The notes beneath the pieces were generated by a model. It was not told the origin of the DNA and did no database searches. It saw nothing but the letters and a program-made list of their open reading frames with translations. Position numbers and translations under genes: made by a program. From assembly GCA_028865585.1 (NCBI GenBank), contig JAGWJU010000106.1:1-5131 (forward strand): a stretch of 5,131 bases of DNA. Reading direction: 5' to 3'. The DNA comes from Elusimicrobiota bacterium (GTDB taxonomy: Bacteria; Elusimicrobiota; Elusimicrobia; UBA1565; UBA9628). Numbering within the stretch: position 1 is the first letter of the stretch; each line of letters begins with the position of its first letter. Of the stretch, positions 1-3,943 are shown one piece after another.

Positions 1-501
1 AGAGTTGAGCTGGTGAACAAAATTGCTGCACATATCGGCTCTTCACCGGACATCCGTGTTTTTGGCGGGGCCATTAACCGCGAGTGGTTTAATAAAACTC
101 CCAGAAGGATGGAAATGTTTGACTTTGCCTTTGATAACATTGTCAATCGATTCCAAGCTTTTCTTTCCAATAGAGCGAGTTTTCTGGAGAGGAGCGTGAA
201 TCCTTCCGCTGCGAGAGAATGCATCGGGATTCTGATTGAAGACAATAATGACACCATTGCTAAGAAGGTAACGCTGCTGATGCGGAAATTCCATAAAGAG
301 GGAACTCTTTTTAGAAAAATAGATCGCATCATCGAAACGCCGCTTTTTGTGGATAGTGAACTAACATGTATGGTTCAAGTAGCGGACTTGACAGCTTATG
401 CGATTAGACGATTCCTCGATAATAATGAAAGTCAGATTTTTGAACAGATTTATCAGCGTGTCGATAAAGCTAAAGATGTTCCTGTCGGATTGAAACATTA
501 A
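1..501 (+). CDS. DUF3800-family protein, C-terminal part (5' end outside window)
   Basis: The reading frame is open from the first base, so the N-terminus lies outside the window; the GTG at 13 is only an internal codon. About 166 residues are visible. The C-terminal stretch with FVDSELTCMVQVADLTAYA followed by IRRF matches the conserved end of DUF3800 proteins (hydrophobic-VDS, then Q-x-ADL-x-AY), and the earlier GILIEDNND segment fits the inner strand and acidic turn of that fold. DUF3800 proteins are thought to have an RNase H-like fold with an N-terminal Y-x-DESG motif, which would lie upstream. They are often found on mobile or defence-related accessory DNA, and the biochemical role is not established. 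The gene is much richer in A+T than everything after ~650, which suggests acquisition by transfer. The next gene converges on it. The family call rests on remembered motifs only. Confidence 0.72.
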   Translation, partial: RVELVNKIAAHIGSSPDIRVFGGAINREWFNKTPRRMEMFDFAFDNIVNRFQAFLSNRASFLERSVNPSAARECIGILIEDNNDTIAKKVTLLMRKFHKEGTLFRKIDRIIETPLFVDSELTCMVQVADLTAYAIRRFLDNNESQIFEQIYQRVDKAKDVPVGLKH

Positions 502-592
502 ACATCCAGGCCGTGCTTATGCAAAATTTGTCTGGAGCATGGGAAATCACCAACTAGCTTGGGCTCCATCCTCGCAGGACAATAGACTCGGA

Positions 593-620
593 AGATTGAG
601 AGCGGGCCTGCTCTCAATCT
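593..620. terminator. Perfect 11-bp hairpin in the convergent gap
   Basis: The arms AGATTGAGAGC (593-603) and GCTCTCAATCT (610-620) are exact reverse complements around a 6-nt loop, GGGCCT. The hairpin lies between the ends of two convergent genes (stops at 501 and 684), where a shared transcription stop would be expected. It lacks a proper U-tract on either strand: AAAAATATCG follows on + and TTCCGAG follows on -. It is therefore a candidate terminator or 3'-end stabiliser, not a canonical intrinsic terminator. No gene is visible in the rest of 502-683. Confidence 0.45.
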
Positions 621-683
621 AAAAATATCGTAAAACCCGCCTCACGCTCCAGACCCCCGCGCCTGGAATTTTCCGCGAACAGC

Positions 684-1589
684 TTAATAGTCCCGCCGGC
701 GCCAGCGCTTGGGGCGCCGGGGGCGAACGACGCGGGCGTGGCGGACGGGGCGGCGGCGCCGCTGGAACCATCGTCTGCGCGCGGGCCTGAAGGGGCGGCG
801 GACGCGGTGAATCGGCCGCTTGAACGCGCGGGGATAGCGCTGCCGCACGCGCGGCTCGATGGTGGACCACGTCGTGCGCGTGGTGCGCAGCTGCGGATGC
901 TGGACATAATAAGCCCGCATGGGCCGGGCCACGGCGGTGACGTTGTTGATGTAGGTTTTGGCCGCGACGGAGCCGGGCGCGTAGACGTAAGTGGGCGACA
1001 AGATCACGATCTGCTTTTGATAGGCCACGTACTGCCGGGCGAAGAAGAAATTGACGTCATCCGTCACCGGGGGCGGCGCGGGCGCGGGGGCCGCGGAGGC
1101 GGACGCCGAGGCCTCGGGATTTTGCGCGGAGGCGAAGCTCGTGAGCTGCGGCGAGCTGCCGATGAAGTCCTGGTAGCGCTTCAACTCCTCCATGAACGGG
1201 GCGCTGGCCAGGGCCTTAATCTGCGCGGGGTCGACCGCGTTCTGGGCCTGCACGCACGCGTCGTAGTTGATGGCGACGGTGGCGTAGCCCTCGAAGCTTC
1301 CGTTGGCGTCCGCCACGTAATGGTTCTCGACGCGGGCGCGCTTGGGCACGAACGAGCATTCGTTCGCGAGGTCCTGGATGGCCATGCCCTCGGCGGCGAA
1401 TTGCGCCTGGTTGGGGTTGAACTCCTGGGCTTCGCCGAGGTAGACGATGTAGCCGTTGTCCACGAGGCGCGCCGGCTCCTGGGTCCAGGCCGGCAGGCGG
1501 GGGACGCTCGCGCAGCCGCCGAAGGCGGCGAGGAGCGCCAGGGAAATCGCGGCGCGCGCTTGTGCAAAACGGCGGGATATTTTTCCCAT
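684..1589 (-). CDS. Putative lipoprotein with LPP20-like N-terminal region and Arg-rich tail
   Basis: This 301-residue protein is not recognised with certainty. Residues 1-26 form a signal peptide: basic KISRR-x-F, a hydrophobic stretch to ~23, then AFGGC with Cys26 as probable lipidation site. The -3 residue is Phe, so the lipobox is imperfect. Residues ~30-115 (start PRLPAW, then YIVYLGEAQ, then an Ala-rich helix with Cys78) resemble LPP20-type small lipoproteins, a weak resemblance. Residues 158-175 are an Ala/Ser/Pro linker. From 247 to 299 there are about 25 Arg plus two Lys and no acidic residue, interspersed with Pro, Trp and Phe. Such a tail could bind anionic envelope polymer or nucleic acid; this is inference. 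The start is tightly bounded: an in-frame TAG lies 15 nt upstream and no Shine-Dalgarno is present, but TATAAT sits 6 nt before the ATG. The antisense strand is also open for 316 codons, a GC-rich shadow. Confidence 0.7.
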   Translation of the reverse strand: MGKISRRFAQARAAISLALLAAFGGCASVPRLPAWTQEPARLVDNGYIVYLGEAQEFNPNQAQFAAEGMAIQDLANECSFVPKRARVENHYVADANGSFEGYATVAINYDACVQAQNAVDPAQIKALASAPFMEELKRYQDFIGSSPQLTSFASAQNPEASASASAAPAPAPPPVTDDVNFFFARQYVAYQKQIVILSPTYVYAPGSVAAKTYINNVTAVARPMRAYYVQHPQLRTTRTTWSTIEPRVRQRYPRAFKRPIHRVRRPFRPARRRWFQRRRRPVRHARVVRPRRPKRWRRRDY

Positions 1590-1595
1590 GCGGGA

Positions 1596-1601
1596 ATTAT
1601 A
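1596..1601 (-). promoter_or_regulatory. Consensus -10 box of the lipoprotein gene, leaderless-type
   Basis: On the minus strand TATAAT is followed by TCCCGC and then the ATG, so a transcript starting 7 nt after the hexamer would begin at the A of the start codon. The -35 region at 17-18 bp spacing (CTCAAG or ACTCAA) is poor. No ribosome-binding site exists between an in-frame stop and the ATG. Together these point to a leaderless mRNA. Confidence 0.55.
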
Positions 1602-1684
1602 CTACTTGGCGCTCTCTTCTTGAGTCCGCCGGTCCTCGATAGGGAACTATTTGGAGCGGCGGCTCGTAATGAAGGCGGGCCGCC

Positions 1685-1713
1685 TTGACAAATTGTAGCC
1701 TGTGGGCTACAAT
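1685..1713 (+). promoter_or_regulatory. Near-consensus sigma70-type promoter of the first toxin-antitoxin locus
   Basis: TTGACA (1685-1690), a 17-bp spacer, then TACAAT (1708-1713): the -35 is perfect, the spacing optimal and the -10 matches 5 of 6. Transcription would start near 1720, about 11 nt before the ATG at 1731 of the toxin remnant. The spacer and -10 are covered by a perfect inverted repeat, which suggests tight autorepression. Confidence 0.8.
1693..1712. promoter_or_regulatory. Palindromic operator overlapping the -10 box
   Basis: TTGTAGCC (1693-1700) and GGCTACAA (1705-1712) are perfect 8-bp inverted half-sites around TGTG. The site fills most of the spacer and five of the six -10 bases, so a dimeric DNA-binding protein on it would block RNA polymerase. 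In toxin-antitoxin loci of this kind the helix-turn-helix antitoxin, alone or with its toxin, represses its own promoter, and the antitoxin encoded at 1874 is the obvious ligand. The binding partner is inferred. Confidence 0.7.
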
Positions 1714-1730
1714 AAGAACGCGGCCTCCTC

Positions 1731-1899
1731 ATGGAGCCGCGAGAACGAGACGTCTACCTTTATGAGGCCGAATCGGGCCGTTGTCCTCTTGCTGTGCGGG
1801 GGAGACAAAAACTCCCAGTCAAAGGACATCCGGCTGGCCCGCGATTTCTGGGCCGATTACCGGAGGCGAAACCATGAAAGCCGCGAAAAATTATCGTGA
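1731..1899 (+). pseudogene. RelE/HigB-like toxin remnant with internal out-of-frame deletion
   Basis: Two halves of a COG3657-like RelE-superfamily toxin are visible in different frames. From the ATG at 1731 the frame begins MEPRERDVYLYEAESGRCP, like the N-terminus of these proteins. Another frame gives VVLLLCGGDKNSQSKDI followed by RLARDFWADYRRR, the family's characteristic C-terminus, ending in TGA at 1897-1899. The halves meet around 1776-1787, where the bases can be read as GRCP in the first frame and AVVL in the second. The middle, which would hold the fold's core strands and the GPGYRVY-like segment, is absent; relative to a usual length of ~100-115 residues roughly 50 are missing. The first frame continues as nonsense to a 48-residue product whose TGA (1875-1877) overlaps the antitoxin ATG as ATGA. 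An active mRNA-cleaving toxin is therefore unlikely. No Shine-Dalgarno precedes 1731. Confidence 0.75.
1862..1866 (+). promoter_or_regulatory. Shine-Dalgarno site fixing the first antitoxin start
   Basis: GGAGG lies 7 nt before the ATG at 1874. It selects this codon over the GTG at 1781, which opens the same frame but would add 31 residues that are out-of-frame toxin sequence. Confidence 0.75.
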
Positions 1900-2197
1900 G
1901 AGCCTGATGAAGGCCTTGAAGGATCCGGCGGAAGCCGCCGAATACGTGAACGCGGCCCTGGAGGAAAACGATTCGGACGCCGTCCTTTTGGCCCTGCGCG
2001 ACGTGGCGCAAGCCCGCGGCATGTCGGCCGTGTCGCGAAAAGCCGGGCTTAACCGCGTGAGCCTCTACCGCATGCTTTCCCGCCGCGGCAATCCGCATTT
2101 GGGGAGCATTCTGCGCCTGCTGCGGGTCTCGGGGCTCAAGCTGCGCGTCGCGGCCGGTCCATCCGCGGCGCCAGGGCGCTACCTGAAATCCAGATAG
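1874..2197 (+). CDS. HTH-type antitoxin (HI1420-type addiction module antidote)
   Basis: This 107-residue protein should bind and neutralise a RelE/HigB-like toxin and repress the shared promoter. The N-terminal part (residues ~5-40) reads YRESLMKALKDPAEAAEYVN then ALEENDSDAVLLAL, the typical opening of the COG3636/HI1420-downstream antidote family. The helix-turn-helix covers ~45-75, with the turn in ARGMSAVSRKAGLNRVSLYR and the family signature GNPHLGSILRLL. The C-terminal ~17 residues are a short basic/Ala-Pro tail. The ORF is intact although its toxin partner at 1731-1899 is broken, so it may persist as an orphan regulator or as an anti-addiction protein against related modules. The toxin remnant's two frames overlap its start (ATGA in one frame, 26 nt in the other), showing original translational coupling. 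Its 3' end overlaps the next antitoxin on the opposite strand by 19 bp. Confidence 0.88.
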   Translation: MKAAKNYRESLMKALKDPAEAAEYVNAALEENDSDAVLLALRDVAQARGMSAVSRKAGLNRVSLYRMLSRRGNPHLGSILRLLRVSGLKLRVAAGPSAAPGRYLKSR

Positions 2198-2466
2198 ACG
2201 CTTCTGTTGAGCGCGCGGGCGACTTTTTCCAGCGTGCGCAGGCTGGGAACCGTGGTGCGGGAATTTTCCAGCCGCGCCACGAACTGCTGGCTCACGCCTA
2301 TTTTCCGGGCCAGCTGGACCTGGGTCATGCGCGCGTCCTGGCGCAGGCGCGCGAGCTTGACGGCCAGGCGCACCGGTAGTTCGTAGGCTTCGTAGCGCTT
2401 GCGAAACGCCGGGTTTTTGAGGTCTTCCTTGAGCCGGTCCTTGAAACGCCGTGTTTTTTGCCGCAT
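2179..2466 (-). CDS. XRE-family HTH antitoxin (HigA-like)
   Basis: This 95-residue protein is the antitoxin of the second module. Residues ~33-90 form a Cro/C1-type helix-turn-helix: LARLRQDARMTQVQLARKIG, then VSQQFVARLENSRTTVPSLR, then TLEKVARALNRSVYLDF. The MTQ-x-xLA-x-x-x-G-VS-Q-x-x-x-x-x-LE pattern is classic for this fold. The basic N-terminus (KTRRFKDRLKEDLKNPAFRK) is typical of HigA-like partners of Gp49-type toxins, where it contacts the toxin. The start is set by GGAGG 9 nt upstream of the ATG; an upstream ATG in the same frame (2529) lies inside the toxin gene. It follows the toxin stop by 4 nt, so the pair is co-transcribed with toxin first. It presumably represses the promoter region at 2834-2892. 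The stop lies inside the convergent antitoxin gene. Confidence 0.9.
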   Translation of the reverse strand: MRQKTRRFKDRLKEDLKNPAFRKRYEAYELPVRLAVKLARLRQDARMTQVQLARKIGVSQQFVARLENSRTTVPSLRTLEKVARALNRSVYLDFR

Positions 2467-2470
2467 GACT

Positions 2471-2842
2471 TTAGTCCTCCGGCGGACGGCGGGCGATCCA
2501 GTCCGCCATGCGCCGCTCGGCCCGCCCAATTTCCTCTTGGGGGACCGCCGGGGTTTTCTTCACGAAGCCGGAGGTCATGACGATGCTCCTGCCCTGGAAG
2601 AAATAGAGGAGGCGGCAGTGGCGCTTGCCGTAAGGGACGCGCAGCTCGCGGATTTTTCCGCGCAGGACGTCCGCGTAAGGCCGCGGCAGGTCGGGGCCGT
2701 GCTCTTGAAGCTGCTCCATGAACCGTTCAATTTTCGCCCTCGGCCGCTCCTCCAAGGAATCCAGAAACTCGTCCACCGGGCTTTCGCCGCGCGGCGAAAG
2801 ATAGAAGACGATTTCGTAGGGGGCGGTCCCTGGAGTATACAT
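2471..2842 (-). CDS. RelE-superfamily toxin, phage Gp49-like (HigB-type)
   Basis: This 123-residue protein is a predicted ribosome-dependent mRNA-cleaving toxin. Visible family features run in order: YEIVFYLSPRGESPVDEFLD (residues 9-28), a helical stretch to ~48, the LRGKIRELRV segment (60-69), basic RHCRLLYFF (74-82), and the highly characteristic GFVKKT (92-97) followed by P-x-x-EI-x-x-AERRMADW. Conserved basic and aromatic residues of this fold (Arg66, Arg69, Arg77, Tyr80, Lys95, Lys96) are present, so it looks active. The length matches the usual ~110-125. The ATG at 2842 was chosen because it starts just before the conserved YEI strand; an ATG at 2875 would add 11 residues and the longer open frame to 3076 has no family resemblance. 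Neither ATG has a Shine-Dalgarno. The XRE antitoxin follows 4 nt downstream. It lies divergent to the membrane protein at 2970. Confidence 0.87.
   Translation of the reverse strand: MYTPGTAPYEIVFYLSPRGESPVDEFLDSLEERPRAKIERFMEQLQEHGPDLPRPYADVLRGKIRELRVPYGKRHCRLLYFFQGRSIVMTSGFVKKTPAVPQEEIGRAERRMADWIARRPPED
2476..2480 (-). promoter_or_regulatory. Shine-Dalgarno site of the second antitoxin
   Basis: On the minus strand GGAGG lies inside the last codons of the toxin gene, 9 nt before the antitoxin ATG (2466-2464). It fixes that start and contrasts with the toxin gene itself, which has no such site. Confidence 0.72.
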
Positions 2843-2862
2843 CGAATTAGTTGTTTTATCAA
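2834..2862 (-). promoter_or_regulatory. Candidate promoter of the second toxin-antitoxin operon
   Basis: On the minus strand TTGATA (2862-2857), a 17-bp spacer and TATACT (2839-2834) match 5/6 and 5/6 to consensus. The ATG at 2842-2840 lies inside the spacer, so this promoter would start transcripts after that codon. An alternative reading uses TG-A-TAAAAC (2861-2853) as an extended -10, giving a start ~3 nt before the ATG and a near-leaderless mRNA. The second reading agrees with the coding start. Confidence 0.4.
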
Positions 2863-2892
2863 GTCGTGCGTCCATGCTTAGTCTACGACTTG
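2860..2892. promoter_or_regulatory. Inverted repeat, possible operator of the second toxin-antitoxin operon
   Basis: CAAGTCGT (2860-2867) and ACGACTTG (2885-2892) are exact reverse complements separated by 17 bp. The inner arm overlaps the TTGATA/TGATAAAAC promoter elements, as expected for a binding site of the HigA-like antitoxin dimer or tetramer. The partner is inferred from position only. Confidence 0.4.
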
Positions 2893-2932
2893 CCCCGCGC
2901 GAAAGTTCCGCCGCCAAGAGTCCGGCGCCCAC

Positions 2933-2961
2933 TTGAAATCGGGGCGATTGCCGCGCATAAT
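2933..2961 (+). promoter_or_regulatory. Sigma70-type promoter immediately before the membrane protein gene
   Basis: TTGAAA (2933-2938), a 17-bp spacer, then CATAAT (2956-2961): both hexamers match 5 of 6. The ATG at 2970 begins 8 nt after the -10, so the mRNA would be leaderless or carry one or two extra bases. Confidence 0.62.
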
Positions 2962-2969
2962 GGGGCTCT

Positions 2970-3743
2970 ATGCCGCAGACCCCAAATCCCGCGCCCCAGA
3001 AGCGCTGCGCCGGGCCGCAACAGCATTCCCCGATGCGGCCCGGTGCTGCTTGCCTTCCGGCTCGCGGCGCCGCCAAGGACGACTCCCACCCGCAGGTGCG
3101 CTACTGGGCCAAGGCGAGCGGCACGCTTTATTGGGTGGCGGCCATTCTGGGCGTCGCCTGCATCCTAGACACCCTGCATCAAAGTTTTTCTCAAGGCCTG
3201 TGGCTGCCTTTCGAGCCGCTCTACTACCTGTATTTCCCGGTGCTCACGGCCTACGCGGCCGCGCGGGACCGGGAAAAGCGGGTGCGCCGCGCGCAGGCCT
3301 ACGAGAAGCGCATGGGGGAGTTCTTCCTCGGGGCCTGGATCGGCGTGGTGATTTTGATTTGGCTGCGGCAGATGATGCACTACGCCGCGTCCATTCCGCC
3401 CACCCTGAAGCCGACGCTGGCGGTGGTTTTAAGCGTCTTCGCGGGCGTCAAAATCGCGGGCGCGGTGTGGCCCATCGTGCCCTTTGATCCGGACGACCCG
3501 AACGACCCGGACGCCCCGCCGCAGCCGGCGCCGGAGCCGCAACCGGGGCCTGCCCCCGATCCGCCGTCTGATTTAGCCGCGCAAATCCGCCAAGCCTGCC
3601 AGGCCGCCGGAACCTTCACCGCGCAGGATATGGCCGCGCGCTTCGGTCTTTCCGTCCCGACGGCCCGGGGTTATATCATCCAGTTGATTATCCAAGGCGT
3701 GGTTCTCAAGCTGGGGCACGACCACTTCCGCTGGAAGGGATAG
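2970..3743 (+). CDS. Membrane protein of unknown function with C-terminal winged-helix-like domain
   Basis: This 257-residue protein is not recognised. Visible architecture: a Pro/Gln/Ala-rich basic N-terminus (1-45); probable membrane segments at ~51-68, ~84-97, ~117-135 and ~148-168, with a charged RDREKRVRRAQAYEKR stretch (99-114) between the second and third; an acidic/proline linker (172-200, DPDDPNDPD then PAPEPQPGPAP); and a globular end (201-257). That end has helices DLAAQIRQACQAAG and FTAQDMAARFGLSVPTARGY, then IIQLIIQGVVLKLGHDHFRW, which reads as a winged helix-turn-helix with helix-turn-helix, a third helix and a beta wing. If so, a DNA- or protein-binding domain is tethered to the inner membrane, as in one-component membrane regulators. 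The start at 2970 is bounded by an in-frame TAA 12 nt upstream (2958-2960) that overlaps the -10 box. No good Shine-Dalgarno is present. The gene stands alone, divergent from the toxin and followed by a hairpin. Confidence 0.72.
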   Translation: MPQTPNPAPQKRCAGPQQHSPMRPGAACLPARGAAKDDSHPQVRYWAKASGTLYWVAAILGVACILDTLHQSFSQGLWLPFEPLYYLYFPVLTAYAAARDREKRVRRAQAYEKRMGEFFLGAWIGVVILIWLRQMMHYAASIPPTLKPTLAVVLSVFAGVKIAGAVWPIVPFDPDDPNDPDAPPQPAPEPQPGPAPDPPSDLAAQIRQACQAAGTFTAQDMAARFGLSVPTARGYIIQLIIQGVVLKLGHDHFRWKG

Positions 3744-3788
3744 CATATATACCCCCCCCTATATACCTCATATGGGGGGGTATATATG
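3744..3788. terminator. 15-bp perfect inverted repeat directly after the membrane protein stop
   Basis: The left arm is CATATATA plus seven C (3744-3758); the right arm is seven G plus TATATATG (3774-3788); they pair perfectly around a 15-nt loop. The position right after the stop at 3743 suits a transcript end. GATAGCC, not a U-tract, follows the stem, so intrinsic termination is unproven. The copy of GGATAG on each side (3738-3743 and 3788-3793) is an additional short direct repeat. Confidence 0.5.
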
Positions 3789-3806
3789 GATAGCCAATTG
3801 CCTATC
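3789..3806. repeat. 18-bp imperfect palindrome with CAATTG core
   Basis: GATAGC-CAATTG-CCTATC reads as its own reverse complement except for one symmetric C/C mismatch pair. It sits between the two larger inverted repeats of the array and could be a binding site for a dimeric protein. Function unknown. Confidence 0.45.
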
Positions 3807-3821
3807 TATATTGCGCTATTT

Positions 3822-3853
3822 CATATATACCCCCGGGGTATAGGGTATATATG
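3822..3853. repeat. Second inverted repeat of the array
   Basis: CATATATACCC (3822-3832) and GGGTATATATG (3843-3853) are exact 11-bp inverted arms around a 10-nt loop (CCGGGGTATA). It uses the same octamer-plus-run motif as the hairpin at 3744-3788, so the two are degenerate copies of one palindromic unit. Confidence 0.55.
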
Positions 3854-3918
3854 GGGGTATTGATAGGGGTATATATGGGTATAGGTATACGGGGGGTATA
3901 GGGGCTCCCAGGACGATT

Positions 3919-3927
3919 TGTTATCAT
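3919..3927 (+). promoter_or_regulatory. Extended -10 element before the sugar-phosphate transferase gene
   Basis: TG-T-TATCAT combines the TG extension with a 5/6 -10 hexamer; no -35 match lies 17 bp upstream, as is tolerated for extended -10 promoters. Transcription would start near 3934, leaving a ~10-nt leader with no Shine-Dalgarno before the ATG at 3944. Confidence 0.4.
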
Positions 3928-3943
3928 AGACAGCGCTATTTTA

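Larger units (their letters stand above)
3744..3904. repeat. TATATATG / G-run repeat array
   Basis: This non-coding stretch consists almost wholly of alternating TA and runs of G or C. The octamer TATATATG occurs at 3781-3788, 3846-3853 and 3870-3877 on +, and as its complement CATATATA at 3744-3751 and 3822-3829. Every copy abuts or lies next to a G or C run (C8 at 3752, G7 at 3774, C5 at 3830, G5 at 3853, G4 at 3866); G6 at 3891 and G4 at 3901 follow. It begins directly after the stop codon at 3743 and ends ~40 bp before the transferase gene. Base composition differs entirely from the flanking genes. It could be a dispersed genomic repeat, a hypervariable microsatellite or a structured regulatory tract. 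No protein or known RNA family was recognised. Confidence 0.75.

Noticed and set aside
1653..1684. GGCGGC/GCCGCC inverted repeat before the first toxin-antitoxin promoter
   Set aside because: Short, GC-only arms are expected by chance in this composition, with no U-tract after it.
738..1688. 316-codon open frame on + antisense to the lipoprotein gene
   Set aside because: Gly/Arg/Ala-rich low-complexity translation with no domain, typical of a GC-rich shadow frame; the opposite strand has a signal peptide, bounded start and -10 box.
1181..1732. 183-codon open frame on - overlapping the lipoprotein gene and the first toxin-antitoxin promoter
   Set aside because: Ser/Arg/Pro/Thr-rich translation in another frame of the lipoprotein gene; it also runs across a near-consensus promoter.
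1781..1873. GTG-initiated N-terminal extension of the first antitoxin
   Set aside because: The 31 extra residues are out-of-frame toxin sequence, and GGAGG with proper spacing points to ATG 1874.
2843..3076. N-terminal extension of the second toxin up to 3076
   Set aside because: No family resemblance before the YEIVFY strand, it would double the usual extra length, and it overlaps the divergent promoter and start of the membrane protein gene.
2933..3487. Alternative + frame of 184 codons overlapping the membrane protein
   Set aside because: No coherent domain, Arg/Ala/Gly-rich; the 2970 frame has membrane helices and a folded C-terminal domain.
3822..3900. Numerous TATA-like -10 boxes in the repeat array
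   Set aside because: They follow trivially from the alternating TA sequence and lack -35 partners; not counted as promoters.
3744..3904. CRISPR-like array
   Set aside because: Repeats are octamers with no unique spacers of constant length, and copies lie in both orientations.
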